The notes below the pieces were generated by a model that was not told the DNA's origin, did no database searches, and worked only from the letters and a program-made list of their open reading frames with translations. A stretch of 64,000 nt of DNA. Source: Paracoccus zhejiangensis (GTDB taxonomy: Bacteria > Pseudomonadota > Alphaproteobacteria > Rhodobacterales > Rhodobacteraceae). The DNA lies in NCBI RefSeq assembly GCF_002847445.1, contig NZ_CP025430.1, forward strand, positions 620,001 through 684,000, in the 5' to 3' direction. Positions 8,989 to 18,918 of the stretch are shown one piece after another. Both the position numbers and the translations under genes were made by a program. How positions within the stretch are numbered: the stretch's first letter is position 1; the number at the start of each line of letters is the position of its first letter.

Positions 8989-9476
8989 GCGGCGAGGTCC
9001 TTGCCCATGAAGATCAGGTCGTGGAAGGTGCCGAACTTCCAGCCCGCCGCCGGGATGCGGCCCCATTGGGCATAGCCCATGCGGTCATGGAACCGGACCG
9101 AGCGCGCGTTGCTGGCGGTGATCGCGCCGATCATCAGCCGGTGGCCGGCAGCGCGGGCGTGATCCTCGAGCGCGATCAGCAGCGCGCGGCCGGTGCCGGT
9201 GCCCCGCGCCTCGGGAGCGACATGGATGGTGTGTTCCATGGAATGGGCGTAGCCGCCACCGCCACGGAACTGGGCATAGCTGGCAAAGCCGATGATCGCG
9301 CCATCGGCCTCCATGACCAGATGCGCAAAGCCCTGACGCTGGCGCTCGGCGATGATCTGGGCAATCTCGGCCTCGCCGCGCTCGCTCGGCCAGAAGGTGA
9401 TGGCGGTGTCGCGGATGATCGGGTTCCAGATCGCGGCGATGGCGGCGGCATCACCCACGCGGCTGTCGCGGATCAC
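8985..9476 (-). CDS. GNAT family N-acetyltransferase (phosphinothricin/methionine-sulfone acetyltransferase-like)
   Basis: 163 residues starting at GTG 9476, which overlaps the upstream stop (GTGA). The acetyl-CoA-binding motif A is visible as V-A-P-E-A-R-G-T-G-T-G-R-A-L. The opening (I-R-D-S-R-V-G-D, then I-W-N-P-I-I-R-D-T-A-I-T-F) is typical of the Pat/MnaT subgroup, which acetylates phosphinothricin or methionine analogues. The exact substrate is not provable here. Confidence 0.85.
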   Translation of the reverse strand: MIRDSRVGDAAAIAAIWNPIIRDTAITFWPSERGEAEIAQIIAERQRQGFAHLVMEADGAIIGFASYAQFRGGGGYAHSMEHTIHVAPEARGTGTGRALLIALEDHARAAGHRLMIGAITASNARSVRFHDRMGYAQWGRIPAAGWKFGTFHDLIFMGKDLAA

Positions 9477-10057
9477 AGGCTGACCTCGCCCTGATAGCTG
9501 ACGATCCGGGCCGAGAGGCCAAGGGGGCCGGTGGTCACGGTGATGCGCGGATCGGTGAGCGGCAATGCCGGCGGGGTTGGATGGGAGAGGGTCAGCGCGG
9601 TCAGGCGCAGGCTCTGCTCGGGCATCCGGCTGGTCGGATGCGGCCCGTCGCCCCAGTCGATCAGCAGGGGTGCGATGCCGTCTGCGGCAGAGACCCCGCT
9701 GTCGGGAATGGCAATGCGCCAGCTGAGGTCGCCCCGGCTCGCCTCGGATATGGTGCTGCCCTCGGGTGCGGTCAGCGGGCTGCTGCGCGCGACCCATGCC
9801 ACCAGACGCGGCGCGCCGCTGAACTGATCCAGCCCGAACCAGCGGGGCCGCGACGGGGCCGGGGCCTCGGGGTCGATGGCGATGACTTCCAGATACTCGC
9901 GCGCGCCCAGATGCCAGAGCGCGTTATGCGTGCCCATCAGCGGGTGCTTGCCGCCGGGCAAGGGCGGGGTGCCAAGCCGTGCGGTCAGCCAGTCCACCCC
10001 CTCGGCCAGCGTCTCGGCGGCGATGACGATGTGGTCGAGGGCCAGCCGGGAAGACAT
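9473..10057 (-). CDS. VOC-type glyoxalase-like protein
   Basis: 194 residues. The start (D-H-I-V-I-A-A-E-T-L) and the H-N-A-L-W-H-L-G and E-Y-L-E-V-I-A-I-D-P segments match the glyoxalase-like family built from a vicinal-oxygen-chelate fold. Metal-binding His/Glu candidates are present, but no substrate can be assigned. It overlaps trpA (TGATG) and the GNAT gene (GTGA), so trpA, this gene, the GNAT gene and the YhhN-like gene read as one minus-strand unit. Confidence 0.8.
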   Translation of the reverse strand: MSSRLALDHIVIAAETLAEGVDWLTARLGTPPLPGGKHPLMGTHNALWHLGAREYLEVIAIDPEAPAPSRPRWFGLDQFSGAPRLVAWVARSSPLTAPEGSTISEASRGDLSWRIAIPDSGVSAADGIAPLLIDWGDGPHPTSRMPEQSLRLTALTLSHPTPPALPLTDPRITVTTGPLGLSARIVSYQGEVSL

Positions 10058-10854
10058 CAGCCCCGATGCGCCCCTGCGGCCAGTTCGGCGACGAAGCCGA
10101 GGATCTCGGGCACTGGGCGGCCTTCGCCGATCATCTTGACGATGGCGCTGCCCACCACGCAGCCATCGGCGACGCTGGCCACGGATTGGGCTGCCTCGGG
10201 GGTCGATATTCCGAAGCCAACCACCACGGGCAGGCCGGCGGCGGCGCGGATGCGGGCGACCTCGGGGGCCACTTCGGCGGCATTGGCGGCGGGGCCGCCG
10301 GTGATGCCTGTGACCGAGACGTAGTAGACGAAGCCCGAGGTGTTCTTGACCACGGCGGGCAGGCGGCGGTCATCGGTCGTGGGGGTGGCGAGGCGGATGA
10401 AGTTCAGCCCGGCCTTGCCGGCGGGGATGCAGAGTTCCGCATCTTCCTCGGGCGGCAGGTCGACGACGATGAGCCCGTCGACACCGGCCTCGACGGCCTC
10501 TTCCAGAAAGCGGTCGACCCCGCCGCGCCGGGCGTAGATCGGGTTGTAATAGCCCATCAGCACCACGGGGGTGGTGTTGTCGGTCTTGCGGAACTCGCGC
10601 AGCATCGCGAGCGTGCGGGTGACGCTGCCCCCCGCCGCCAGCGCCCGCTGGCCGGCATGCTGGATGGTCGGGCCATCGGCCATCGGGTCGGTGAAGGGCA
10701 TGCCCAGTTCGATGATGTCGACGCCGGCGCCGGGCAGGCCGCGCAGGATCTCGGCGGTGGTCGCCTCGTCGGGGTCCGAGGCCATGATATAGGCCACGAA
10801 GGCCTTTTTGCCCTCGGCCTTGAGCCGCGCGAAAGTGTCGTCGATTCTGGTCAT
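10057..10854 (-). CDS. trpA: Tryptophan synthase alpha subunit
   Basis: 265 residues. Cleaves indole-3-glycerol phosphate to indole and glyceraldehyde-3-phosphate and passes indole to TrpB. The catalytic Glu lies in I-I-E-L-G-M-P-F and the catalytic Asp in D-P-M-A-D-G-P; the phosphate-binding G-F-G-I-S is also present. Full length for the family. Its partner trpB is about 16 kb away on the other strand with trpF, so the usual trpFBA block is split here. Confidence 0.97.
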   Translation of the reverse strand: MTRIDDTFARLKAEGKKAFVAYIMASDPDEATTAEILRGLPGAGVDIIELGMPFTDPMADGPTIQHAGQRALAAGGSVTRTLAMLREFRKTDNTTPVVLMGYYNPIYARRGGVDRFLEEAVEAGVDGLIVVDLPPEEDAELCIPAGKAGLNFIRLATPTTDDRRLPAVVKNTSGFVYYVSVTGITGGPAANAAEVAPEVARIRAAAGLPVVVGFGISTPEAAQSVASVADGCVVGSAIVKMIGEGRPVPEILGFVAELAAGAHRG

Positions 10855-10956
10855 GTCCCGCCCCGTCTTGTCCGGCTGTTAGCACTAGCTTCTATGGGGG
10901 AGAGACGCAATCGGCTGGTCCCGCAACCCCGCCCGATACGCGGTCTGCAAGACCGC

Positions 10957-11093
10957 CGGGCGAGCGCCTGCCCGTTCCGGCGGGTAGGCGCTTTGGTGCC
11001 GCTGGTCCTGCGTCGCCGCAGAAGAGGTAGCTGGCGCCATAAAGCGCATCGCTCGGCCGGTGCGGCGCCCACCCACGGGCCGGCGCCCGCCCT
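10957..11093. repeat. Dispersed imperfect-palindrome repeat, copy A
   Basis: A roughly 137-bp element between trpA and the next minus-strand gene. It is nearly collinear with a second copy at 50574-50708 and shares a 26-base identical core (10986-11011 here; 50601-50626 there). The ends form an inverted repeat (left arm ending GCCCGT at 10975, right arm starting ACGGGC at 11075), 16 of 18 positions matching by eye. An inner GCGCTTT / AAAGCGC pair makes the whole element a long imperfect hairpin. Shape resembles ERIC or MITE elements; no sequence relationship to them is claimed. Confidence 0.75.
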
Positions 11094-11102
11094 CTGCCGC
11101 GC

Positions 11103-11525
11103 CTATTGCGGCTCGGTCATAATCATCCAGCTGGTGCCAAAGCGGTCGGTCAGCATCCCAAAGGCGGGCGAGAAGAAGGTCGGGCCTACCTCCATGGCGA
11201 TGGTCTGCGCATCCACCTTCAGCGCGTCAAAGACCCGGTTCACCTCGGCGGGCGAGGGCAGCGAGATCGCCACCGAGGCCCCGGCCATGCGCTCGCCGCC
11301 AAATTGCGGCGGCATGTCGGCGCCCATCAGCAAGCCGCCATCGGGCAGGGTGACCGATCCGTGCATGATCCAGCCCGCCTGCTCGGGCGGCAGGCTCGGC
11401 ATCCCGTCGCCCGGCGGCATGTCCGAGAAGGGCATCAGCTCCAGCGTGCCGTCGAAGATCTCGGCATAGGTGGTGAAGGCCGGGCGGCATTCGCCCTGAA
11501 ACGAGAGATAGGGGATGAACTGCAT
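11103..11525 (-). CDS. PhnB/YjdN-like VOC family protein
   Basis: 140 residues from ATG 11525, preceded by a GAAAGGAT ribosome site. The opening [11 protein letters not shown] and the closing [12 protein letters not shown] are hallmarks of the PhnB/YjdN group (also called 3-demethylubiquinone-9 3-methyltransferase-like). These are small VOC-fold proteins of mostly unknown function. Divergent from ychF. Confidence 0.85.
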   Translation of the reverse strand: MQFIPYLSFQGECRPAFTTYAEIFDGTLELMPFSDMPPGDGMPSLPPEQAGWIMHGSVTLPDGGLLMGADMPPQFGGERMAGASVAISLPSPAEVNRVFDALKVDAQTIAMEVGPTFFSPAFGMLTDRFGTSWMIMTEPQ

Positions 11526-11607
11526 GAGAGGATCCTTTCCGCCGTCAGGCTGGACTTGTGCCCGCCCCGGCTCTAAGTAACCGCCGAATTCAGGAAAGGT
11601 TGCAATC

Positions 11608-12705
11608 ATGGGCTTTCGCATGGGGATCGTCGGGCTGCCGAATGTCGGCAAGTCGACGCTGTTCAACGCGCTGACGAAAACCGCTGCCGCGCAGGCTGCG
11701 AATTTCCCCTTCTGCACCATCGAGCCGAATGTGGGCGAGGTGGCCGTGCCCGACCCCCGGTTGGACAAGCTGGCGGCGATTGCCACGTCGAAACAGATCA
11801 TTCCGACGCGGATCACCTTTGTGGATATCGCCGGTCTGGTGAAGGGCGCGAGCAAGGGCGAGGGGCTTGGCAACCAGTTTCTCGCCAATATCCGCGAGGT
11901 CGATGCCATCGCCCATGTGCTGCGCTGCTTCGAGGATGGCGACGTCACCCATGTCGAGGGCCGCGTTGACCCGATCGCCGATGCCGAGGTGATCGAGACC
12001 GAGCTGATGATCGCCGACATGGAATCGATCGAGCGTCGTCTGGCCAACCTGCAGCGCAAGCTGAAGGGCGGCGACAAGGAGGCGGCGGCACAGGAAAAGC
12101 TGATGAAGGCGGCGCTGGTGGCGCTGGAAGCCGGTCAGCCCGCGCGCACCGTCAAGGTCGATGACGAGGACCGCAAGGCCTGGAACATGCTGCAGCTGCT
12201 GACCTCCAAGCCCGTGCTCTACGTCTGCAATGTCGAGGAAGAGAACGCGGCCAAGGGCAACAGCCAGTCGGCGCGCGTGGCCGAGATGGCGGCGGCGCAG
12301 GGCAATGGCTCGGTGGTGATCTCGGCCAAGATCGAGGAAGAGATCAGCCAGCTGCCTGCCGACGAGCAGGAGATGTTCCTCGGCGAGATGGGGCTGGAAG
12401 AGGCCGGACTGGATCGCCTGATCCGCGCCGCCTATGACCTTCTCGGCCTGCAGACCTATTTCACCGTCGGCCCGAAAGAGGCTCGGGCCTGGACGATCCG
12501 CAAGGGCACGCTGGCGCCGCAGGCGGCAGGCGAGATCCATGGCGATTTCGAGAAGGGTTTTATCAGGGCCGAAACCATCGCCTATCTCGACTATGTTGCC
12601 GGGAATGGCGAGGCGGGGGCGCGCGAGGCCGGCAAGCTGCGCGTCGAGGGCAAGACCTATGAGGTCAAGGACGGCGACGTCCTGCATTTCCTCTTCAGCG
12701 GCTGA
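11608..12705 (+). CDS. ychF: Redox-responsive ATPase/GTPase YchF (Obg family)
   Basis: 365 residues, the standard length. Cytosolic P-loop protein of the OBG/YchF group that binds ATP and associates with ribosomes and the proteasome/stress machinery. Walker [10 protein letters not shown] is at residues 9-17, the D-I-A-G-L switch II motif is near residue 72, and the C-terminal TGS-like domain carries [23 protein letters not shown] site lies upstream of the ATG. Confidence 0.96.
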   Translation: MGFRMGIVGLPNVGKSTLFNALTKTAAAQAANFPFCTIEPNVGEVAVPDPRLDKLAAIATSKQIIPTRITFVDIAGLVKGASKGEGLGNQFLANIREVDAIAHVLRCFEDGDVTHVEGRVDPIADAEVIETELMIADMESIERRLANLQRKLKGGDKEAAAQEKLMKAALVALEAGQPARTVKVDDEDRKAWNMLQLLTSKPVLYVCNVEEENAAKGNSQSARVAEMAAAQGNGSVVISAKIEEEISQLPADEQEMFLGEMGLEEAGLDRLIRAAYDLLGLQTYFTVGPKEARAWTIRKGTLAPQAAGEIHGDFEKGFIRAETIAYLDYVAGNGEAGAREAGKLRVEGKTYEVKDGDVLHFLFSG

Positions 12706-12807
12706 TCCTCACCCTCCTTCGACCTATGTCCAATAGGGTGCGGCGCATTGCGCCTCGCCCCGGCGCGCCCGCATTTGCTATGGTTTCTCCGGGGAGGAAC
12801 CATCCGG

Positions 12808-13755
12808 ATGCGCAAATCCCATGCCGATTTCGTGGCCGAGCAGTCGCAATCCGCCAGCGCGGCTTCGGCTCTGGTCAGCTCTTGGCGCCGCTCGCTGGTG
12901 AAATACGGGCTCGACCCGGCGGCGACGCGGCTGCCGGCGCGGGTGCTGGGATCGGAACTGGCCGGGCGGCGCGAGGCGATGGACCTGTTGATGCATGTCG
13001 CCCATCCGCAGCTCGATCAGCTGTTCGACCTGGTGGGCCTGTCGGGCTGCAACGTTCTGCTGACCGATGCCGAGGGGCTGGTGCTGGCGCAGCGGGTGCG
13101 CGACGGCGATGCGGCGCAATTCGCCGATTGGGGCCTCAGCGAGGGCTTTGACTGGTCCGAGGCGGCGCAGGGCACCAATGGCATCGGCACCTGTCTGGCC
13201 GAGGGGCGCGCGCTGACCATCACCCGCGACGAGCATTTCCACACCCGCAACACCGCCATGTCCTGCATGGATGCACCGATCTGGGGCCCGGACGGGCGGC
13301 TGATCGCGGCGCTGGATGTCAGTTCGGTCCGCCCGGTGCAGGCTGATGATTACAACCGGCTGATCGCGGCGCAGGTGGGGCAGGCGGCGGCCTCGATCGA
13401 GGCGCTGCTGTTCCGCGCCAGTTTCCCCTCGGCCCGCATCGTGCTGGCCAGCGAAGACCGGCTTGGCGGCGCGGCTTTGATCGCGGTCGACGAGGATGAC
13501 CTGACCATCGGCGCCACCCGCGCCGCCCGCAAGCTGCTGGGCCTGCCGCGCGAGGGCGAGATCCGGCCGCGCCCGGCCTCGGATGTGCTGCAGCGCGACG
13601 AGGGGATGCGGGGTTTCGACAAGGGCGAGCGCGCGGCCATCGCGCGGGCCTTGGCGCGGGCCGATGGCAATGCCTCGGCGGCGGCGCGGGCACTGGGGAT
13701 CGGGCGGGCGACGCTTTATCGGCGGATGGCCAAACTGGGCTTCGAGCAGAAATAA
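12808..13755 (+). CDS. AcoR-like activator: GAF domain plus Fis-type HTH, no sigma-54 AAA+ domain
   Basis: 315 residues from ATG 12808, chosen for the strong GGGGAGGA upstream. The N-terminal 60-225 region is the GAF sensor typical of AcoR-type activators (S-W-R-R-S start, then S-E-A-A-Q-G-T-N-G-I-G-T motif and H-T-R-N-T). The last 45 residues are a Fis/HTH_8 domain (A-D-G-N-A-S-A-A-A-R-A-L-G-I-G-R-A-T-L-Y-R). The central AAA+ ATPase of sigma-54 activators is absent. The downstream aldehyde dehydrogenase/DUF779 pair is the likely target; a perfect palindrome right after the stop is the likely site. Confidence 0.87.
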   Translation: MRKSHADFVAEQSQSASAASALVSSWRRSLVKYGLDPAATRLPARVLGSELAGRREAMDLLMHVAHPQLDQLFDLVGLSGCNVLLTDAEGLVLAQRVRDGDAAQFADWGLSEGFDWSEAAQGTNGIGTCLAEGRALTITRDEHFHTRNTAMSCMDAPIWGPDGRLIAALDVSSVRPVQADDYNRLIAAQVGQAAASIEALLFRASFPSARIVLASEDRLGGAALIAVDEDDLTIGATRAARKLLGLPREGEIRPRPASDVLQRDEGMRGFDKGERAAIARALARADGNASAAARALGIGRATLYRRMAKLGFEQK

Positions 13756-13756
13756 G

Positions 13757-13790
13757 CGGGCGACTGTCTCACCCGTGAGACAGTCGCCCG
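13757..13790. promoter_or_regulatory. 34-bp perfect palindrome, probable operator/activator site for the aldehyde dehydrogenase gene
   Basis: Arms 13757-13772 and 13775-13790 are perfect inverted repeats of 16 bases around two Cs, with core TGTCTCACCCGTGAGACA. It starts one base after the regulator gene and ends about 105 bases before the dehydrogenase ATG. A T run is missing, so a terminator is less likely. Dyads are typical targets of Fis-type activators; assignment to the neighbouring GAF/Fis regulator is inference. Confidence 0.6.
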
Positions 13791-13895
13791 GTCTCGCCCA
13801 AGCCCCCCCGATTGTGCGAATCCGCCGCTCTGGCACCTTCCTCCCATCACCGGCTTCAGCCTGCCGGCGGAATCCTGAGGAGGAGATTTTCAACA

Positions 13896-15422
<1,527 letters not shown>

Positions 15423-15435
15423 GCAACTGAAATGG

Positions 15436-15457
15436 ATGGGGGCCACGCGGCCCCCAT
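15436..15457 (+). other. Intercistronic hairpin between the dehydrogenase and DUF779 genes
   Basis: ATGGGGGCC pairs perfectly with GGCCCCCAT around an ACGC loop. No T run follows, and a GGGAGG ribosome site comes 12 bases later, so this is more likely an mRNA processing or stability element than a terminator. Confidence 0.45.
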
Positions 15458-15477
15458 TCCAGTTTGGGAGGATTGCC

Positions 15478-15807
15478 ATGTCCACAGTCACCGCGACGCC
15501 CGCCGCGCTGGATCTGCTGGCCGAGATCGTCGCCGATCATGGCCCGGTGATGTTCCACCAGTCGGGCGGCTGCTGCGACGGGTCTTCGCCGATGTGCTAT
15601 GCGGAGGGCGAGTTCCGCCTGTCCGAGCGCGACGTGAAGATCGGCGAGATCGGCGGCGCGCCCTTCTATATCTCCGCGAGCCAGCACGAGGCGTGGAAGC
15701 ATACCGATCTGATCATCGACGTGGTGGTCGGACGCGGCGGGATGTTCAGCCTCGACAATGGCCGCGAGCGGCGGTTCCTGACCCGCTCGGAGATCTGCAG
15801 CCTCTGA
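15478..15807 (+). CDS. DUF779 family protein, aldehyde dehydrogenase partner
   Basis: 109 residues from ATG 15478 with a GGGAGG site. Conserved Cys and Asp/Ser motifs (H-Q-S-G-G-C-C-D-G-S-S-P-M-C) and S-E-x-C-S-L at the C-terminus mark the DUF779 family. These small proteins are found next to acetaldehyde-type dehydrogenases across proteobacteria and actinobacteria; a role in enzyme maturation or thiol handling is plausible but unproven. Confidence 0.9.
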   Translation: MSTVTATPAALDLLAEIVADHGPVMFHQSGGCCDGSSPMCYAEGEFRLSERDVKIGEIGGAPFYISASQHEAWKHTDLIIDVVVGRGGMFSLDNGRERRFLTRSEICSL

Positions 15808-15814
15808 GGGGGCG

Positions 15815-16681
15815 TCAGCCCCGTGCCAAAGCCTTGGCTGCCGCGTCCCGGATCGCACGGGTCAGCGGCTTCAGCGCCGTTGCGGTTATCCGCGCGACCT
15901 GCCAGTGCAGGGCGATGTCGAGCGCGGTGCCGGGGATCAACGGAACAAGCCGCCCCGCTGCCAGGTCATCCCCGATCAGCACATCCGGGTTCATCCCCCA
16001 GCCCATCCCCAACCGGGTCGCCGCTGCAAAAGCCTCGGCAGAGGGGATCAGATGCGTGGGCGGGCTGACCCGCCGTCCCGTCACCTGCATGAGCCAGCGC
16101 GATTGCAGCGCGTCCTTGGTATTGAAGGTCAGAAGCGGCGCCTGCGCCAGTGCCTCGGGCGTCACCCCATCGGCGAAATGTCGGGCGATGAAATCGGGGC
16201 TGGCCACCGCCTGTTAGCGCATCGCGCCAAGCGACAGGCTGTCGCAGCCGGGCAGGGGGCCGGGCTGGGCGGTGATGGCGGCGGCGACCTGACCGGCGCG
16301 CAACCATTGATCGGCATGGTCCTGGTCGTCGATGACCAGGTCCAGCAGACCCGGCGCCGCCGCCAGCGCCGGCATGGCCCAGCTGGCAAGGCTGTCGGCA
16401 TTTACCGCCACCCGGATCACCGGCAAGGCGCCGGTGACGTCCTCGCCCAGTTCCGATTCCAAGAGCCGCACCCGGTCGAAATGCGCGATCAGCCGCGCGC
16501 CCGCCTCGGTCGCCACCGGCGGCGGGCCGCGATGGACCAGCACCGCGCCCATGCGATCCTCGAGCCCGCGGATGCGCTGCGAGATGGCCGATTGCGTGAC
16601 GCCAAGCGCCGAGGCCGCGCCCTCGAACGAGCCGCGACGGATGACCTGGGCAAGCGCGGCAAGGGCTGGGTAGTCGAGCAT
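15815..16681 (-). pseudogene. ArgP-like LysR regulator interrupted by an in-frame TAA
   Basis: The frame from ATG 16681 encodes a LysR HTH (F-E-G-A-A-S-A-L-G-V-T-Q-S-A-I-S-Q-R) and the first part of an effector domain. It then meets TAA at 16216-16214 just after S-L-G-A-M-R and continues in the same frame, without any shift, as A-V-A-S-P-D-F to the natural end at 15815. In ArgP relatives this junction is expected to read M-R-Y, so a single Tyr-to-stop change explains it. The gene is divergent from a LysE/ArgO exporter, the canonical ArgP target. The two parts together have the usual length of about 288 codons. A sequencing error remains possible. Confidence 0.82.
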
Positions 16682-16777
16682 GGGATAATAAGTCTGGCTA
16701 ATGCTGATGCAGATGAATGAATTTCACTTATGGCGCACGGCATGGCAAGAGGCTTTGCAAGCAAAGGAAAGACCGCC

Positions 16778-17377
16778 ATGCACGCCTATCTCACCGGATT
16801 TGCCACCGGATTGTCACTGATCGTCGCCATCGGGGCGCAGAATGCCTTCGTGCTGAAACAGGGCCTGCTGCGGCAGCATGTCTTCGCCGTCTGCCTGTTC
16901 TGCGCCGCGTCGGATGCGGCCCTGATCGCGCTTGGCGTCAGCGGCATGGGGAAGATCGCCGAACTGGCGCCCTGGGCGATGGTGGCGATGAAATACGGCG
17001 GCGCGGCCTTCCTGATCTGGTATGGCGCGCGGGCCTTTCTGGCGGCCTCGCGCGGGGGCGAGGCGTTGCAGGCGCGGGCCAATGGTGCGGGTGCGGGGCT
17101 GGTCGCGACGCTGGCGACCATCGCCATGCTGACTTGGGCCAATCCGCATGTCTACCTGGATACCGTGTTCCTCTTGGGCGCGGTCTCGGCCAAGTTCACC
17201 CAGAAAACCGCCTTTGCCGCCGGAGCCATCACCGGCTCCTTCGCCTTCTTCTTCGCGCTTGGTTATGGCGCAAGGCTGCTGGCCCCGGTTTTCGCCCGGC
17301 CGCGCTCGTGGCAGGTGCTGGAATTCGCCATCGGCTGCATCATGTGGGCCATCGCCGCCAAGCTGCTGTTGGGGTAG
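16778..17377 (+). CDS. LysE/ArgO family amino acid exporter
   Basis: 199 residues from ATG 16778 (site AAAGGAAAG). Six hydrophobic helices and the family signature G-A-Q-N-A-F-V-L-K-Q-G near residue 20. Exports basic amino acids (Arg or Lys) across the inner membrane. Divergent from the interrupted argP-like gene, with 96 bases between starts that hold the shared regulatory region. If the regulator is really inactive, basal or constitutive expression is expected. Confidence 0.92.
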   Translation: MHAYLTGFATGLSLIVAIGAQNAFVLKQGLLRQHVFAVCLFCAASDAALIALGVSGMGKIAELAPWAMVAMKYGGAAFLIWYGARAFLAASRGGEALQARANGAGAGLVATLATIAMLTWANPHVYLDTVFLLGAVSAKFTQKTAFAAGAITGSFAFFFALGYGARLLAPVFARPRSWQVLEFAIGCIMWAIAAKLLLG

Positions 17378-17439
17378 AAGGCCACGCCGGCACCCATGCG
17401 ATCCTGCTTGCGCCCGAACTGGAATGCGTTCATTTGCAG

Positions 17440-18351
17440 ATGATGCAACTCGACACGAGCACAAGGCAAGACCTGCAGGGCATCGGCTGGATGCTGCTGA
17501 CCGGGCTGTGCTTTGTCGCGGTGAACGGCATCGTGCGCGGGCTCGAAGGCGCGCTGCCCGCCCCGCAGGCGGCCTTCATCCGCTTTCTCTTCGGGCTGGC
17601 CTTCCTGCTGCCGGTGATCGTGCCGACGTTGAAGCAGGGCTTTCCGGCCGATGTCTGGCGGCTGTTCCTCTTGCGCGGCGCGTTGCATGTCGCGGCGGTG
17701 ATCGCCTGGTTCTATGCCATGTCGCGGATCACCGTGGCCGAGGTGACGGCCATCGGCTTTCTCAATCCCATCATGGTGACCATCGGCGCGGCGCTGATCT
17801 TTGGCGAGAAGCTGGCCGTCCGCCGCATCCTTGCCATCGCGGTCGCGCTGATCGGCGCGCTGGTGGTGCTGCGCCCGGGCCTGAGGCCCATGGATCCCGG
17901 CCACCTGTCGCAGGTGGCGGCGGCGGTCTGTTTCGGCCTCTCCTATCTCATCGCCAAGCAACTGGCCGAGCGGGTGCCGGCAACCGTGGTGGTGGCGATG
18001 ATGTCGCTGACCGTCTCGATCGGGCTGGCGCCGCTGGCGCTGATGGACTGGGTGCCGCCGACACTGGAGCAGATCGCTTGGCTCGGTCTGGTCGCGGTCT
18101 TTGCCACCGCCGGGCATTACACCATGACCCGCGCCTTCGCCGCCGCACCGCTGACCGTGACCCAGCCCGTCACCTTCCTGCAACTGGTCTGGGCCAGCCT
18201 TCTGGGCGTCTTCGTCTTCGGCGAGCCGGTGGATGCCTGGGTCCTGCTGGGCGGGGCGATGATGATCGGGGCGATCAGCTATATCACCTGGCGCGAGGCG
18301 CGGGTGCGGGCGAGCACCGTCACCCCGCCGGTGAACGCCACCAAGGCGTGA
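17440..18351 (+). CDS. DMT superfamily (EamA) transporter
   Basis: 303 residues (a second ATG follows directly at 17443). Ten hydrophobic helices in two EamA repeats; the second repeat carries the usual F-A-x-A-G-H-Y-x-M-x-R-A-F and P-V-T-F-L-Q-L-V-W segments. It may export amino acids or other metabolites; substrate unknown. It follows the LysE gene by 62 bases without a clear ribosome site. Confidence 0.88.
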   Translation: MMQLDTSTRQDLQGIGWMLLTGLCFVAVNGIVRGLEGALPAPQAAFIRFLFGLAFLLPVIVPTLKQGFPADVWRLFLLRGALHVAAVIAWFYAMSRITVAEVTAIGFLNPIMVTIGAALIFGEKLAVRRILAIAVALIGALVVLRPGLRPMDPGHLSQVAAAVCFGLSYLIAKQLAERVPATVVVAMMSLTVSIGLAPLALMDWVPPTLEQIAWLGLVAVFATAGHYTMTRAFAAAPLTVTQPVTFLQLVWASLLGVFVFGEPVDAWVLLGGAMMIGAISYITWREARVRASTVTPPVNATKA

Positions 18352-18355
18352 GGCC

Positions 18356-18832
18356 TTACTCCGTGCAGACCCCCATGGCGCTGGCGAAGGGCTGGTCGCT
18401 GACCGCCATCTCGCCCGCGTCGATCTGGATCGGGCGGAAGGGCGGCATGTCCTGGTTCGCGGGCTGCACCTGGGTAAGGCGGTAGCAGCCGGTATAGACC
18501 GTTTCCGTGCCATCTGTCGCGGTGGCCCGCAACGCCACCGGAACCGAGGAATGGATGCTGCCTGCCGCGCCCTCGGACTGGACCTCGCCGACGCGCAGCT
18601 TGACGCTGTCGGTCCCGGCATAGCCATCGCGGAACCCCGGATAGTCGGGCGCATCGTCGGGATCGTAATAGCTCCAGGCGCGCAGGTATTCGTGGCGATG
18701 GATGGCATTGTAGAACGAGATCACCACGCTTTCCGGCGAGGAGCGATCGTCCATGAAGACATTGGGCTCTGTCTCGGCCAGCGTCGGGCCACTGAGGGCG
18801 GCGAGGATCAGGGCGGGCAGGATGCGGGGCAT
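18356..18832 (-). CDS. Secreted protein of unknown function, possible NTF2-like fold
   Basis: 158 residues with a signal peptide (cleavage near T-L-A-E). The opening of the mature part (S-S-P-E-S-V-V-I-S-F-Y-N-A-I followed by Y-L-R-A-W-S-Y-Y) is like NTF2/SnoaL-type domains. Two Cys near the end (Y-T-G-C-Y and G-V-C-T-E) could form a disulfide. Convergent with the DMT gene with 4 bases between stops. Function not recognised. Confidence 0.75.
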   Translation of the reverse strand: MPRILPALILAALSGPTLAETEPNVFMDDRSSPESVVISFYNAIHRHEYLRAWSYYDPDDAPDYPGFRDGYAGTDSVKLRVGEVQSEGAAGSIHSSVPVALRATATDGTETVYTGCYRLTQVQPANQDMPPFRPIQIDAGEMAVSDQPFASAMGVCTE

Positions 18833-18918
18833 GGATACTCCTTACGCGGGCAAAACCAGATGCCGCCAACCTGATGGGCCGGCGGCAAAGGTTCAATGCA
18901 CAGCTGCGGGAGGATGCC

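Noticed and set aside
10885..11076. Small open frames on the minus strand in the repeated element
   Set aside because: The equivalent frame in the second copy is interrupted, and the conserved parts are inverted repeats, so selection is not on a protein.
13757..13790. Reading the 34-bp palindrome as a terminator of the regulator gene
   Set aside because: No T run on either side and only two bases at the centre; an operator fits better, though termination is not excluded.
13831..13846. TGGCAC resembling a sigma-54 -24 element upstream of the aldehyde dehydrogenase gene
   Set aside because: The GC expected at -12 with the correct spacing is missing, and the neighbouring regulator has no AAA+ domain.
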